Part shown: positions 1 to 9,700 of the stretch, piece by piece
How positions within the stretch are numbered: position 1 is the stretch's first letter
Layout: every line of letters starts with the position of its first letter
From: Euperipatoides rowelli
Lineage: Eukaryota > Onychophora > Udeonychophora > Euonychophora > Peripatopsidae
NCBI GenBank assembly: GCA_003024985.2
Contig: PXIH01S0002927.1
DNA length: 16,184 bases
Reading direction: 5' to 3' (one strand)
Position numbers and translations under genes: made by a program
The notes under the pieces: model-generated
What the model saw: only the letters and a program-made list of their open reading frames with translations
Databases searched by the model: none
What the model was told of the DNA's origin: nothing

Positions 1-18
1 TTGAAAATATCGGTCGCC

Positions 19-60
19 AATTAGCATTTGGCTAACTTAATTAGTGTTTTGGTTAGTTAA
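19..60. repeat. Imperfect 20 bp direct duplication
   Basis: Two adjacent copies of a unit beginning AATTAG (at 19 and at 39) share an AATTAG...TTTGG(C/T)TA(A/G) pattern with several mismatches. It is visible directly, but it is short, degenerate and AT-rich, so it may be chance or an old slippage product. No gene is seen in 1-120. Confidence 0.3.
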
Positions 61-121
61 TTTCCATTGTCAATAGCCCAAAATGTCTAGTAAAAAATAA
101 CAAATTGAGCTGAAAAAAATA

Positions 122-350
122 GGGTGGCGGAATAGCCCCACCGTGGGGCTATTCCGCCGCAAAAACATGTGGAAATTAAAAAATAATTAAAAATAGTAAA
201 ATTTATCACAAATTTTTGTAACAAATATTTTTTGAAACTCAAAGAACTATTTGTAATAGACAAAAGTAAAAAAGTTATAAAAAAAATATCACTACCCTGC
301 TATTGAGTTAAAAAATCCATTTTTCCGGCGGAATAGCCCCACCCCACCCT
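122..350. mobile_element. Short foldback / MITE-like element with GC-rich terminal inverted repeats
   Basis: The left end holds a near-perfect palindrome: 16-base arms at 126-141 and 143-158 around one base. The same 16-mer recurs at 327-342. The inner half of the left palindrome (143-165) and the right copy (about 320-342) therefore form inverted repeats of about 23 bp with one visible mismatch. Outside them, AGGGTGG at 121-127 mirrors CCACCCT at 344-350. The 160 bp between is very AT-rich with no reading frame. The sharp contrast between GC-rich ends and AT-rich body, the size (about 230 bp) and the absence of coding fit a non-autonomous DNA element. No superfamily is recognised and no clear target-site duplication could be fixed. 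The extra inverted copy at the left end is unusual. Confidence 0.6.
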
Positions 351-359
351 AATAGGGTA

Positions 360-811
360 AAAGTTAAAATTTAAAGTTCAAATTAAAGAAGAAGAAAAAA
401 ATTATACTTTCTACTGATATTCAACATCCTAATCATGGATGGGATTGGTGAGTTAAAATATATTTTAGTTTGGATAAAATTTCGAAAATTTAAGATTTTC
501 TGGTGCTGTGACCAGAAATAATTCCATTTGTTAAGGGTAAGAATTGGTCCAATTTATTAAAAAAATAATTTAGCAAATTTTTTTGAGCAATGAAGATCTT
601 TCAGATAAGGAAGGTAAACGTGTAGATAAAATAAAGTTATTATAAATTGTATAAGAATCTTGAAGGATAATTTTATAAGCGGACTGCACAATGAGTTTTT
701 CTTGTTTGTGTTTCCACTGTACATAGGCTATTGACTTTGGATGCTTTATATATAACATTATCTCTGTCATAGGCTACTGCTGTGCTGTACATCCCACAAT
801 TACTTACTCAC
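360..811. other. AT-rich intergenic stretch, no supported gene
   Basis: The only long reading frame (570-770, minus strand) has no recognisable homology and lies in biased AT-rich sequence. It could be a 3' exon of the minus-strand gene, since AG dinucleotides precede it, but nothing confirms this. A small hairpin (arms 497-504 and 511-518, TTTCTGGT/ACCAGAAA) and two copies of the word TAGGCTA (724-730, 770-776) are the only structures noted. Confidence 0.5.
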
Positions 812-852
812 GAGTTTATGCCCTTTAATCATTTTTCTGATGTTTGTAGAGA
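812..852 (-). other. Candidate 41-nt internal mini-exon on the minus strand
   Basis: Read on the minus strand, a long pyrimidine-rich tract (complement of about 855-885) ends in a CTAG acceptor. It is followed by 41 nt and then a GTGAGTAAG donor (complement of 803-811). The splice signals are the best in this region. The 41 nt is open in only one phase, needing one base carried over from a preceding exon. It does not join directly in frame to the exon at 1942-2060, so at least one more exon would be needed between them. No homology is recognised. It could be a chance pair of sites. Confidence 0.25.
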
Positions 853-1630
853 CTAGCGGGTAGGGGGAAAGGTGAGAAAAGAGAAAGTAGTGGAATTTTG
901 ACGGAGTTGTACAATATAAATTCATGCTTTTCTAAAATTCAAATATGTTACAAACATTGGGGTTTAAGTTGGAAATATTAGTTTAGATTATAGCCCACAG
1001 TAGTTGAAATATTTGCTTTTTGATAAAAGAAAAATAATTTTAGATGAATTTTGTAAAAGAGCATATACCCTGGAATCCTAATAAGGGGAAATACATCCAT
1101 ATTTTAACAATGTCTATGAGTTTTCAATTTTAAGTCATCCATTTTCCAATTAAACTTTTGATTTTTGAATGTTTAATAGATGAGATGACGAAAAAAGGGG
1201 GAGATGGGTAATAAAAAATGTGTTTTTGTAAAGAATTTGTTTTCTCTATTTTTATCTTTGTTAGCTTACACATGTACATTATTTCATTATGACCTTTGAA
1301 CTCATGTCTATGTTTATCCTTGAATGTTTATTATATTTTGGAAATTTTTTTTTTTATAGGCTATAGAATTTTTTAATAATGCTAATATAAGTCATGTTTA
1401 AACATTAAGAAAATTTTAATTATTATTATTTAAAAAAAATAATAATAATAGACTTCCTGTTATGATTTTCCTGGGAGTTTGTCATCCTGGCATTTTTCTT
1501 GGAGAAATTAAATATTCAGTTAAATATTAAAAAAAAAACTTATACAAGCTAAACAATCATCAACTTATATGTAGGTGTATTAAACACAAAAGTTGTGAGA
1601 TTGCATACCCCATTTAAAAAAAAAAACTAT
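853..1630. other. AT-rich non-coding stretch with an ATT inverted repeat
   Basis: No supported gene is seen on either strand. Homopolymer A and T runs are common. At 1419-1449 a perfect 12-base inverted repeat of ATT/AAT trinucleotides (1419-1430 and 1438-1449) flanks a 7-base A-rich spacer, so it could extrude a hairpin. A copy of TAGGCTA lies at 1357-1363. If the minus-strand gene is long, this stretch would be intron or 3' flank. Confidence 0.5.
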
Positions 1631-1747
1631 TTAGTGTTTTTGTTGCATGTCTCTGAAACAACAAGGACATCCGGTCATGCTCAATTGCATTATTATTACA
1701 CGCTCTATGGCTTCAATTCTCTTGTTGTTTTGACCAGCACAAAGCTT
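1631..1747 (-). other. Candidate third exon of the minus-strand gene
   Basis: On the minus strand a TAG acceptor (complement of 1748-1750) is followed by 38 open codons and a TAA stop at 1631-1633. The open frame begins in phase 0, which matches the phase left by the exon at 1942-2060. If both joined, the product would be a 93-residue protein. Against it: the acceptor lacks a strong pyrimidine tract, no poly(A) signal is seen nearby, and the peptide is not recognised. It is a low-confidence model. Confidence 0.2.
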
Positions 1748-1941
1748 CTAGTCCATTTAGTGGACAGTTTTGTCAAGATATACTTGTTACTAACAATATA
1801 ATCCAGAGCCAAGTAAATAATAAGTTATCAGAAGGAGATAGCAATTGAATAACTTTACATCGATACGAAATGACAGAATGCATATATTATGGCTGAAAAA
1901 TTAAATTGCATTACAAATTTTCTTATCTATTGTTTACTTAC

Positions 1942-2556
1942 TTCTTTGGCCAGCGGTTCCAGACCTGCGTCTTTATAAAATTTAATAATTTCATCATTAA
2001 CATCCCCAACATTAGATGTTTTGGCTGTTTTCGGTGATCTTTTCATGGGGCTCCCCTGACCTAAAATTAAAAATAATTATTAGTTATGTTGAATGAGGAT
2101 ACATTCAACTGATAATAAAGGGAAGTTTTATAAAAACACAGGCTAAAATACAAATTAAAAATTTTATGACATAGGCTACTTCTCAGATCAACATTGTTGT
2201 CTGTCAAATAACTAATTATTCTTTATTAGTACATTTTTAAAAAATTTTAATGATGACTTTAAAGTACGAGAGGAACTTACGTAAACTTTGTTAATGTTTT
2301 ATAAATCTTAAAGTGATTGCAACAGGAAGAATCAAAATAGAGCAACCGTGTAGTTGCTCAGATAAGGGGAAGGGAAATCACTATGCTTTATTTGACAATG
2401 CCTTGCCACATTTAATTAAAATGAATGAATGCAAGGTGACAATAGTGCACGTGCATTGAGCGTACACACAACAAAATCAAGAAAGTGTGAGCTTTAAATG
2501 ATAACAATACCTTCATCTAACCAAAGACTAGTTAGAGTTGCTGAAGAATTCGCCAT
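1942..2556 (-). CDS. First two coding exons of an unidentified gene, divergent from ATM
   Basis: Two minus-strand exons are supported by splice signals and phase. Exon 1 runs 2556 to 2511 from an ATG and ends GAAG before a GTATTG donor. Exon 2 runs 2060 to 1942 after a TTTTAATTTTAG acceptor and ends AAAGAA before a consensus GTAAGTAAA donor. The exons are 46 and 119 nt, join in phase 1 and give 55 codons without a stop. The peptide starts MANSSATLTSLWLDEG, continues with a basic Ser/Pro/Lys segment, and ends in a helical stretch with DEIIKFYKDAGLEPLAKE. The local GC rise, the consensus donor and the in-frame junction argue for a real gene. I do not recognise the protein. It does not show the N-terminal LisH motif expected of NPAT, the vertebrate ATM neighbour. 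Downstream exons are uncertain. Its ATG lies 1176 bp from the ATM ATG, head to head. Confidence 0.55.
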
Positions 2557-3014
2557 TATCTCCGGCTAATGGTGGGGATTATCGCCCAAATTCCTCCAAG
2601 CATCGAGTATTCCGGTAAATTATAAAGTCCTTACTGGCTTCAAATGTACAAGGCCTCAACAAGAACAGCTTAAAAATCCCAGACAAAATGGCGTCCCATT
2701 CAAACAGGCTCTAATCAAAGTCCGAGCTTTTCTTTTAAATCAAGTATGTGGATGATCATCGATTTAAGTCAAATATGGCAGCTTCTTATCTTTTCCCCCT
2801 ACATCTTAGACTCAAGTACAACTTTCAATATAATCCGTAATAGTTAATAAAAAACAAGATACTTCCAACGTTTTCACTACAAAACGATTTGGTTGAGGCA
2901 GTGGACTCATCAAACTATTGGTTAATATTTAGTCATGTGATCAACTCACAACGCATGTGCTACTGTAACTTTTTCTCATGATTGAATTTTGTTTCCATTT
3001 TGGAGGTTCACATG
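2557..3014. promoter_or_regulatory. Probable shared (bidirectional) promoter region and ATM 5' UTR exon
   Basis: This block lies between two head-to-head genes. It contains an inverted CCAAT box (ATTGG, 2917-2921), two CATGTG E-boxes about 20 bp apart (2934-2939 and 2954-2959) and a YY1-like AAAATGGCG (2685-2693). About 60-80 bp past the CCAAT box a consensus donor, ATG followed by GTAAGTACG, starts at 3015. This suggests a non-coding ATM first exon of about 50-80 nt ending at 3014. No TATA box stands out against the AT background. The motif matches are by eye, and the pairing with both genes is inference from geometry. A perfect CACGTG also lies at 2448-2453, inside intron 1 of the minus-strand gene. 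Confidence 0.4.
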
Positions 3015-3731
3015 GTAAGTACGTAAGTAAATAATTAGGAAATAAAACCATTGTAATAATCTCGCATTTCGTTTTACAAATATACACAATTAGAGTATTA
3101 ACATTTTTGTTTCTTAAAAGTTTCACTCGAAACTATGACAGTTGATCTTCTGTTTATAGGTATAGTAGTGTCCTCTAACGGTAATTGCATAAAAAGAAAA
3201 ACTATGAGAGTTTAGCGTTATTACGTAGGCTACGGTTTAGCAATGGAAATGTATTAAATTGTAGCCTACTATTTATTATATTCAAAATCCGAATAATTTT
3301 TTTTTTTTTTAAGGGATTTGTTAAATATTTTACTAATATTAAAAATATAACTAGATGGATTATCCCAAAAGTTTAAAAACATTGCATATTAGGTACCGGT
3401 AAGACCTATCAAAATCGTGAATTTTCTATATAGCAAAACAAATTGTTCCACTTCAACAATTTTATCAAAGTAACTCATAATTTCCAACATTCCATATATA
3501 GTTAAAAACAATAAATAATAATTTTATCATATGTTTGTTTAGTTTTAAAAATTGACAAAGTAGACATTAAAAGAATTTGTCAATTTCTATAGCTGCTTTT
3601 TTCAATGGATTGTACTATAAGTGAGATTAGCCTATAGTTAGCTTTTCTGCTTCTCCCAAGTAAAATTTAGTTAATTAGCCATATTTGCTATCACTAGATT
3701 AAAGTTTAGCGATTGAATAATACAGTGAAAT
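3015..3731 (+). other. Probable 5' UTR intron and leader of ATM
   Basis: A consensus donor (GTAAGT at 3015) precedes about 640 bp of AT-rich DNA without a supported reading frame. The best acceptor is the pyrimidine tract at about 3641-3657 ending AAG at 3658-3660. Weaker AGs lie at 3696-3697 and 3724-3725. The intron is inferred; a transcript starting within this stretch with no UTR intron is the alternative. Three copies of TAGGCTA or its complement occur here (3226-3232, 3262-3268, 3628-3634), plus a T run at about 3299-3310. Confidence 0.35.
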
Positions 3732-6700
3732 ATGGACCCCCTGCGTGAACTTCTATCATGTTGTCATTCAGCTGAAGTGGATAAAATTACTGAGAGAAAG
3801 CGTTTGACTGTCGTCATCTACCAGCAATTGAAGTTAACACAAGTTATTCAAGCATTGGACAAATGTTCTGAAAGTAGTAATAAAACAATGAATTGGGATA
3901 TTGTTTTCAAGTTTGTTTGCCGTATCATACTCAAGGAAGCTGATTCTTCCTCAAGTCGAAGTGGCAAAGAGAAGATATTACAGGAATGTGGCTCACTTTT
4001 CAAGTTTTTCATCAGAGTTGCTGAAAGTCGTGGGGCAAAGTTGAAAACATCTGAGCTGATTAAGCATGTTTTGCAGATAATGAGTGATCCTGTTTTAAGT
4101 GTTACTTTAGGTAATGATTACAGCACTGTTCTTCTTAAATTTATTCTTACCAGCAAGAAACATCCAGGAGACATTACTCAAGTTGAATGGCAAGGACTGA
4201 TAGATATGTATTGTAGACTTTATTTGGACCAAACTGATACAAGTATTCTAGCTCGAGTAATTGCTACTTTAATTAGCACTGCAACGGAGAGGAGTAGTAT
4301 AAAGTTACGTCGATGGCTGCCATTTTTTAGTGAAGTTTTTAAAAACAATAGCCGTGACATTTTGAATCACCAGGAATCCTTGCTGCTGGCATTATTAGCG
4401 TTCTCTCGAAGTATTGCTTCAGATTGCCGCAGCCAGTTGTGTAAACTTGGAGAAGATATTATGCATACTCTTTTTATCTGGTGGCCAAATGCAAGTTCTA
4501 TCAAAGAATCTCTTGTGGAATTCTTTGTTCTTCAAATGGTTGCTCATCATCCCAAGGGTGCTAACTCACAAGAACTTGGAGCGTTTGCTTGTGATTTGAA
4601 TATTTGGCAGAATCATCTGTGCAAGTTGTATGACATTCTCCATCAAGAGATGAAGCAATTAACTCATCGTACCAAATTTTCTGGTAGTAAAGATACCCTA
4701 ATCAAGCCTGTTTTCCTAGAATTAGTTGCTCAAGTTTATCATCAAATCTTTACTTATAAAATGGATATTTCCAGCTTAGAAGTTTCAAGTAACAAAAGAT
4801 TTNGTCTGCAAGCTGATTGGAATCATTTTCTTGATATTTTACAAACATCTGGAACACCTGCAGACCTCTGGTTTCAAGTTTTAGAAGTTGTGTTGGAGAA
4901 ATTTTCTACTGTTTTACCAAAAGAAGTCGTTCTTGAATTTATCAAAATTTTACAGAAGATACTTGAAGATGGTCAGAGGAATGAAATGAAAGTTTTCCGT
5001 TGTCTTCAGCTGATTGCTCATAATCAAAAATATTTTAATTATTCTGGTTGGCACAAGATTTGCATGATGACATCACATTTTCTCAAGCTGAATAAATATG
5101 ATAGCGAAGCTTGGGATCTGCTGCATTGTTTACTCACACATGGTCTAGTTTCTCCTGAAAAAGATTTCTTGCAATTATTTTCAGTTGGTGTACCATTTAT
5201 GAAATCTTCATTTAATGTTTTACTTCTGTCTTTGCAACAATTTAATTTTTTAAATAAACAGAGTAAGTGTTCTTTAAGAAGTCAATTATTAGACTGGTTA
5301 TTACCACAAATTAATGATCGGAATGGTCAAATTATCAATCCAATCAATGAAGAAGACTTTGAATATTTTGCATCTCTACTTGTAATTATCTGTTTCTGTA
5401 ATATCAAACTGTTGAATCATCTATGCACCCATTCAGAAATCACTTGGTCTGAACGTCTTGAACAGTTATATCTTCAGTCAACATTTACTGTTTCTATCTT
5501 TGAAGAGAAAAAAGTCACGGTTGAAGATATTGAAGTATATAATGGAGTCTTAGAAACAATTAAAACAAAATTAGTAACTTACTTAGAAAGTAAATGTAAG
5601 GTATTGCTGGAGATCTGTTGCCAGCCACAGATTGCAAGAATTGAATCATTATTATACTTAATTAATTTATTAATAAATTTAATTCACGCTGGGTGTCGTT
5701 GGAAGCTCTGGAACGATATCATAGAATTACCTCTTCATGTGTATCTTGAGAAATTAGTGAAACGTTTTGCCTCTCTGTTGTGGGAATATTTTCATCAGAA
5801 CAGCACAAATAAAGTCAATCATTTGATAACAATTTTTAAAAGCCTNAACCAAATGATGATGGGAACTGTAGTTGTCACTTGTACATCAGGAAAGTTAGTG
5901 GACCTCCTCCTCCTTATTATGGAGATGAAGGTCGCTGATTCTGAGGAAACTTTTGTTCCTTCATCCGATGACCTAGAGATGGAAACTGATGAATTCATTG
6001 CAGCATCAACTTCAGATACTTTAACTGCCTGTGAAGAACTGAAGTTGGCGAGTGTCAGAATTTTATGTTTATGGGGTTGCCGCACAGAAGATGGAAGAAA
6101 AAGAAATTTGAGTTCCAAACTCTTTCAGTTGTTTAATGCTACTTGGGATCCTTCATCAGCGTATGACTTTCAGCTGCTATCATTGCAAGTAGAATTGTGG
6201 AGCAAGGAGGCATTGACAAGTCAAGAGGGTCATTCTTTACTGGAAGCCCTCAGACAAGCATTCAAGAAGAATAGCAAAGATGCTACACGTTGCATTCAAT
6301 GTCTTCAGTTATTAAGAAATTTGATACCAAGTTTAAAAATGGATGCATCTGATGATGGTCAAGAAAATAGAAATTTAGCCATGTTTTTAATTAATGCAAT
6401 CTGGTACCTTCATAAAGAATCAAAAATTACCATGCAAACTTTGATGGCATTAATGGATTGTTTGCAACTTATTTTGGAGGTGGATCCTGCTGCAAGTTGG
6501 TCAACATTAGAACATGAAGGTCACAAAGTCAGTGCAGCCCAAGCATGGATTGAATTGCTGTCTCATTATAGTTATCAAATTAGACTGAAAGCACTTTTAG
6601 AAATACCTAGCATACTTCGTCATCAGTCTGTAGATTATCAGACGTCATCTTTTGCAATGATCTGTTTGTCTCAAAGCAGCTTGGTAAATTTTCAGTCTAA

Positions 6701-9700
6701 ATTGTCTGGATTTGCTCTTATGGATGAGACGAATAACCGCACAGCTTCATCACTTCTTACATTGGTTAGTGTTGCCTGTTTTCCATTTCATGAGAAAGCT
6801 GTCATTTATATGCTGTGTCAGTTATGTCATCAAATTGCAGCTAACACCATTTGCAAGGTTCTTCAACATCTTTCTTCTTTTCTCGGCTATACCTCGGTTC
6901 TGTCGTACATTGAAAGTCATTTAGGATATTTAATTCATCGGTGGTTGAATGACAAACAGTCTATTGCAAATTTTCCTCACCAACTTTTGGGGTGCTCTAA
7001 TATAAATGAGTTTTATAGATCTTATTCTAGTTTACTAATCCCCCATTTGATTTTGGAGCATGATTTAAATATGATTAAGTCTATCGCTAATGAACTATCT
7101 TGTGATTGGCTGCAGTTACTTAAAGATTGCTTTTCCCGTATTCTAGCGTATATATTACCTTTGTTTACAACTAACAATGCTGAAGAGGGTCAAGAAAACC
7201 ATCAACAACATTTGCAAGCGTCTGCCTGTTACCAACATTTGGAAGAGGCACTAGGAAAAAAGACTATTAACGAGTTATTGACATCCAATATTGATGATGT
7301 CATCACTGAACTGTTGCTTATGCTTCATGATCCTTTAGTGGAAGATGAACAAATATTAAGGTTGCCTGCACCTAACCCTCCATACTGTAGCTCCTACACA
7401 ATACAAGCCACTCTGTATTATTTATCTGAATGTTGTGCAGTAAAGGGACAGTCTGCTGTTACTTTATTAACTAAAACACCAGATGGTATTCAAAAAATTT
7501 TGCTTAGCTTATCTGTTCATATGTGCCAAGCCACTAGACAACATGAAAAATACCGTTTGTTTCTTGTTTATCATCTGTTTGTCAAATTGCTCCTTAAAGA
7601 ATTTCATGATGGTCTTGGTGGTTATTGGGCTTTTGTCTTGAGAGATACCATCTATCGTTTGATTAATGAAATAAATAGCAAGTCCAGTTTAGAAAAGGGG
7701 TTATGTTGCAGTTTACTGCAAGATATCTGTGTTACCAGTCTGACCTCAGCAGCCCAGGAAGTTGGTAAACATCTTCATGTCATTGTCAGTTCTCTTATTT
7801 GCTTGGTAGATACCCCACTATCAAAACAGGCTCTTTGTCTCCTTAAACTTTTAATTATAAATCATGATAGCAAACTGCAGAAGTTTATTGCCTGTTTGGA
7901 TTCTTTCCCACAAACACCAGCATTTGAAGAAATTAATAAAGTTTATTTGAAGCACAAATACTTTTCTGGACCATTCACTCTTCACCAGGAAATCGATCAC
8001 TTTATGCAAGTAGGAAAACTTTATCCTATGGTGGCTCGCCTAGAAGGAGTGCGATTTTTGAAGCAACAGTTATCCAGTCGTAAAGAGGAATTTTTTCAGT
8101 TTGTTCAAAATTCTGAAAATATTTCAAGTTGTTTACTACCCCTAGTCCAGCAGCTTCTACAGTTGAGCAAATCTTGCAAGGAAGATTGCCCTCTTAGTCG
8201 TGAGCTAGCTGCCTGCTTAGGAGAATTGGGTCCAATCAATTTATCTACCATTGTTTTGATTAGTAATGAGTCTCCTTTGTTTACATTTGATGAAGCAGTT
8301 AAAGATCAAAAGAATTCTCTCATCTTTCATTTGTTAAATAGTTATCTGATTGAAGACAGTGTGGACTGTTTGCAAGCAAGTTGTCAAGTTTTGAAGAGTT
8401 TGTTTAATACTAAATCTGGGCAGCTATTTGCTGTTTGTTATAAAACTCAAGATTCTGATCATATGCTGCAGTATTTACAACCATTCAGAAGTAAGAAAAA
8501 AACTTTGAAAGTTTTCCTCCCTCCTGAAGATTGCTTTTCATCTACTATTGATGAGTCTTCTCTTTGGATTCCTCAACATTCTGATCATGCAACTTGGATT
8601 AAACAGTTATCCTGCGCTTTAATCAAAAGTGGAGCTGTACACGATGAAATCTTATTGCAATTAGTACCCGTCTGTGAGAAGAAGGTTGATTTCTGTGAAC
8701 AAGTGCTGCCATTCTTAATCCATGATATTTTACTAAATGGAAGTTCAGTCCATCGTCAGCTAATTTCACAACACATCCAAAAGTTATTTCATAGTTACTG
8801 TCAACAAATTAATTTAGCATCTAGCCAGGGTAATTGCAAGACAGTGTGTACTGAGCATATATCATCACAATCAATGCGCTGTATGATAGAAGTCATCAAG
8901 TATTTAAGATTACAGCCACATTTGCAGAGCAGTCAATCCACGGCTTGGGACAACAACTTCTGGTTAGATTTAGATTATCTTTTATTATCTCAAGTTGCTC
9001 AAGATTGTGCGGCATACTTTACATCATTACTGTTCATTGAGATCTGGCACGGTCAGTTAAATAAAACAACGGGATCTGGGTTAAGTCTGGATTGCCCTTT
9101 AGATCAATTAAATTCGACTACTTCTGAGAAAGATGTTCATACTTTATTACTGAAAGCATATCATTATATTGGTGATCCAGATGCTGTATATGGATGTGGT
9201 TCAAATTCTCTGTCTCAACCGTTCACCAGAGTTTTCATCTATGAACATGAGAGGCAATGGGAGAAAGCATTATCACTTTATGATTTGAACCATCAAGAGG
9301 CCACAAATCAAATGCGATTGCTACAGGTGATGCAGTGTTTAGGCTTGGAGCAGACAATAAAAATTTGTTTGAAGGGATTACAACACACAGAATATGATGT
9401 AAACTTAATAGACTTCATGTATGAATCTGCTTGGCGCTGTGGCATGTGGGATGAGAATCTACCATCTCGACATGCCAACATAGATTTTCATCAGTCATTA
9501 TACAATGCCATTATTGCATTGCAGGATTGTGATCAATTCCCCCTTCATCTGAATAATTGCAGGGATTTTTGTATGCAGTCTGTTAGACAAGCAAGTCTTG
9601 AAAGTACAAGAACAACATATAGTGCTTTGTCTAAACTTCATTGCATTAATATATTAGAAGAATTTGGTCAATATTTTCATAGTACAGAGAACTGTATGAA

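Noticed and set aside
570-770. Minus-strand 66-codon frame as an independent gene
   Set aside because: No homology or promoter is visible; at most it could be a 3' exon of the minus-strand gene, which cannot be shown here.
1595-1801. Plus-strand 68-codon frame as a gene
   Set aside because: It lacks an ATG at its start, lies in A-run-rich DNA, and has no recognisable motif or regulatory context.
1942-2556. NPAT as the identity of the divergent gene
   Set aside because: The position suggests it, but the encoded N-terminus lacks a LisH-like start and shows no resemblance I can defend.
5819-6118. Minus-strand 99-codon frame and other frames overlapping ATM
   Set aside because: They lie wholly within the highly supported ATM frame, have no recognisable domains, and are best explained as shadows.
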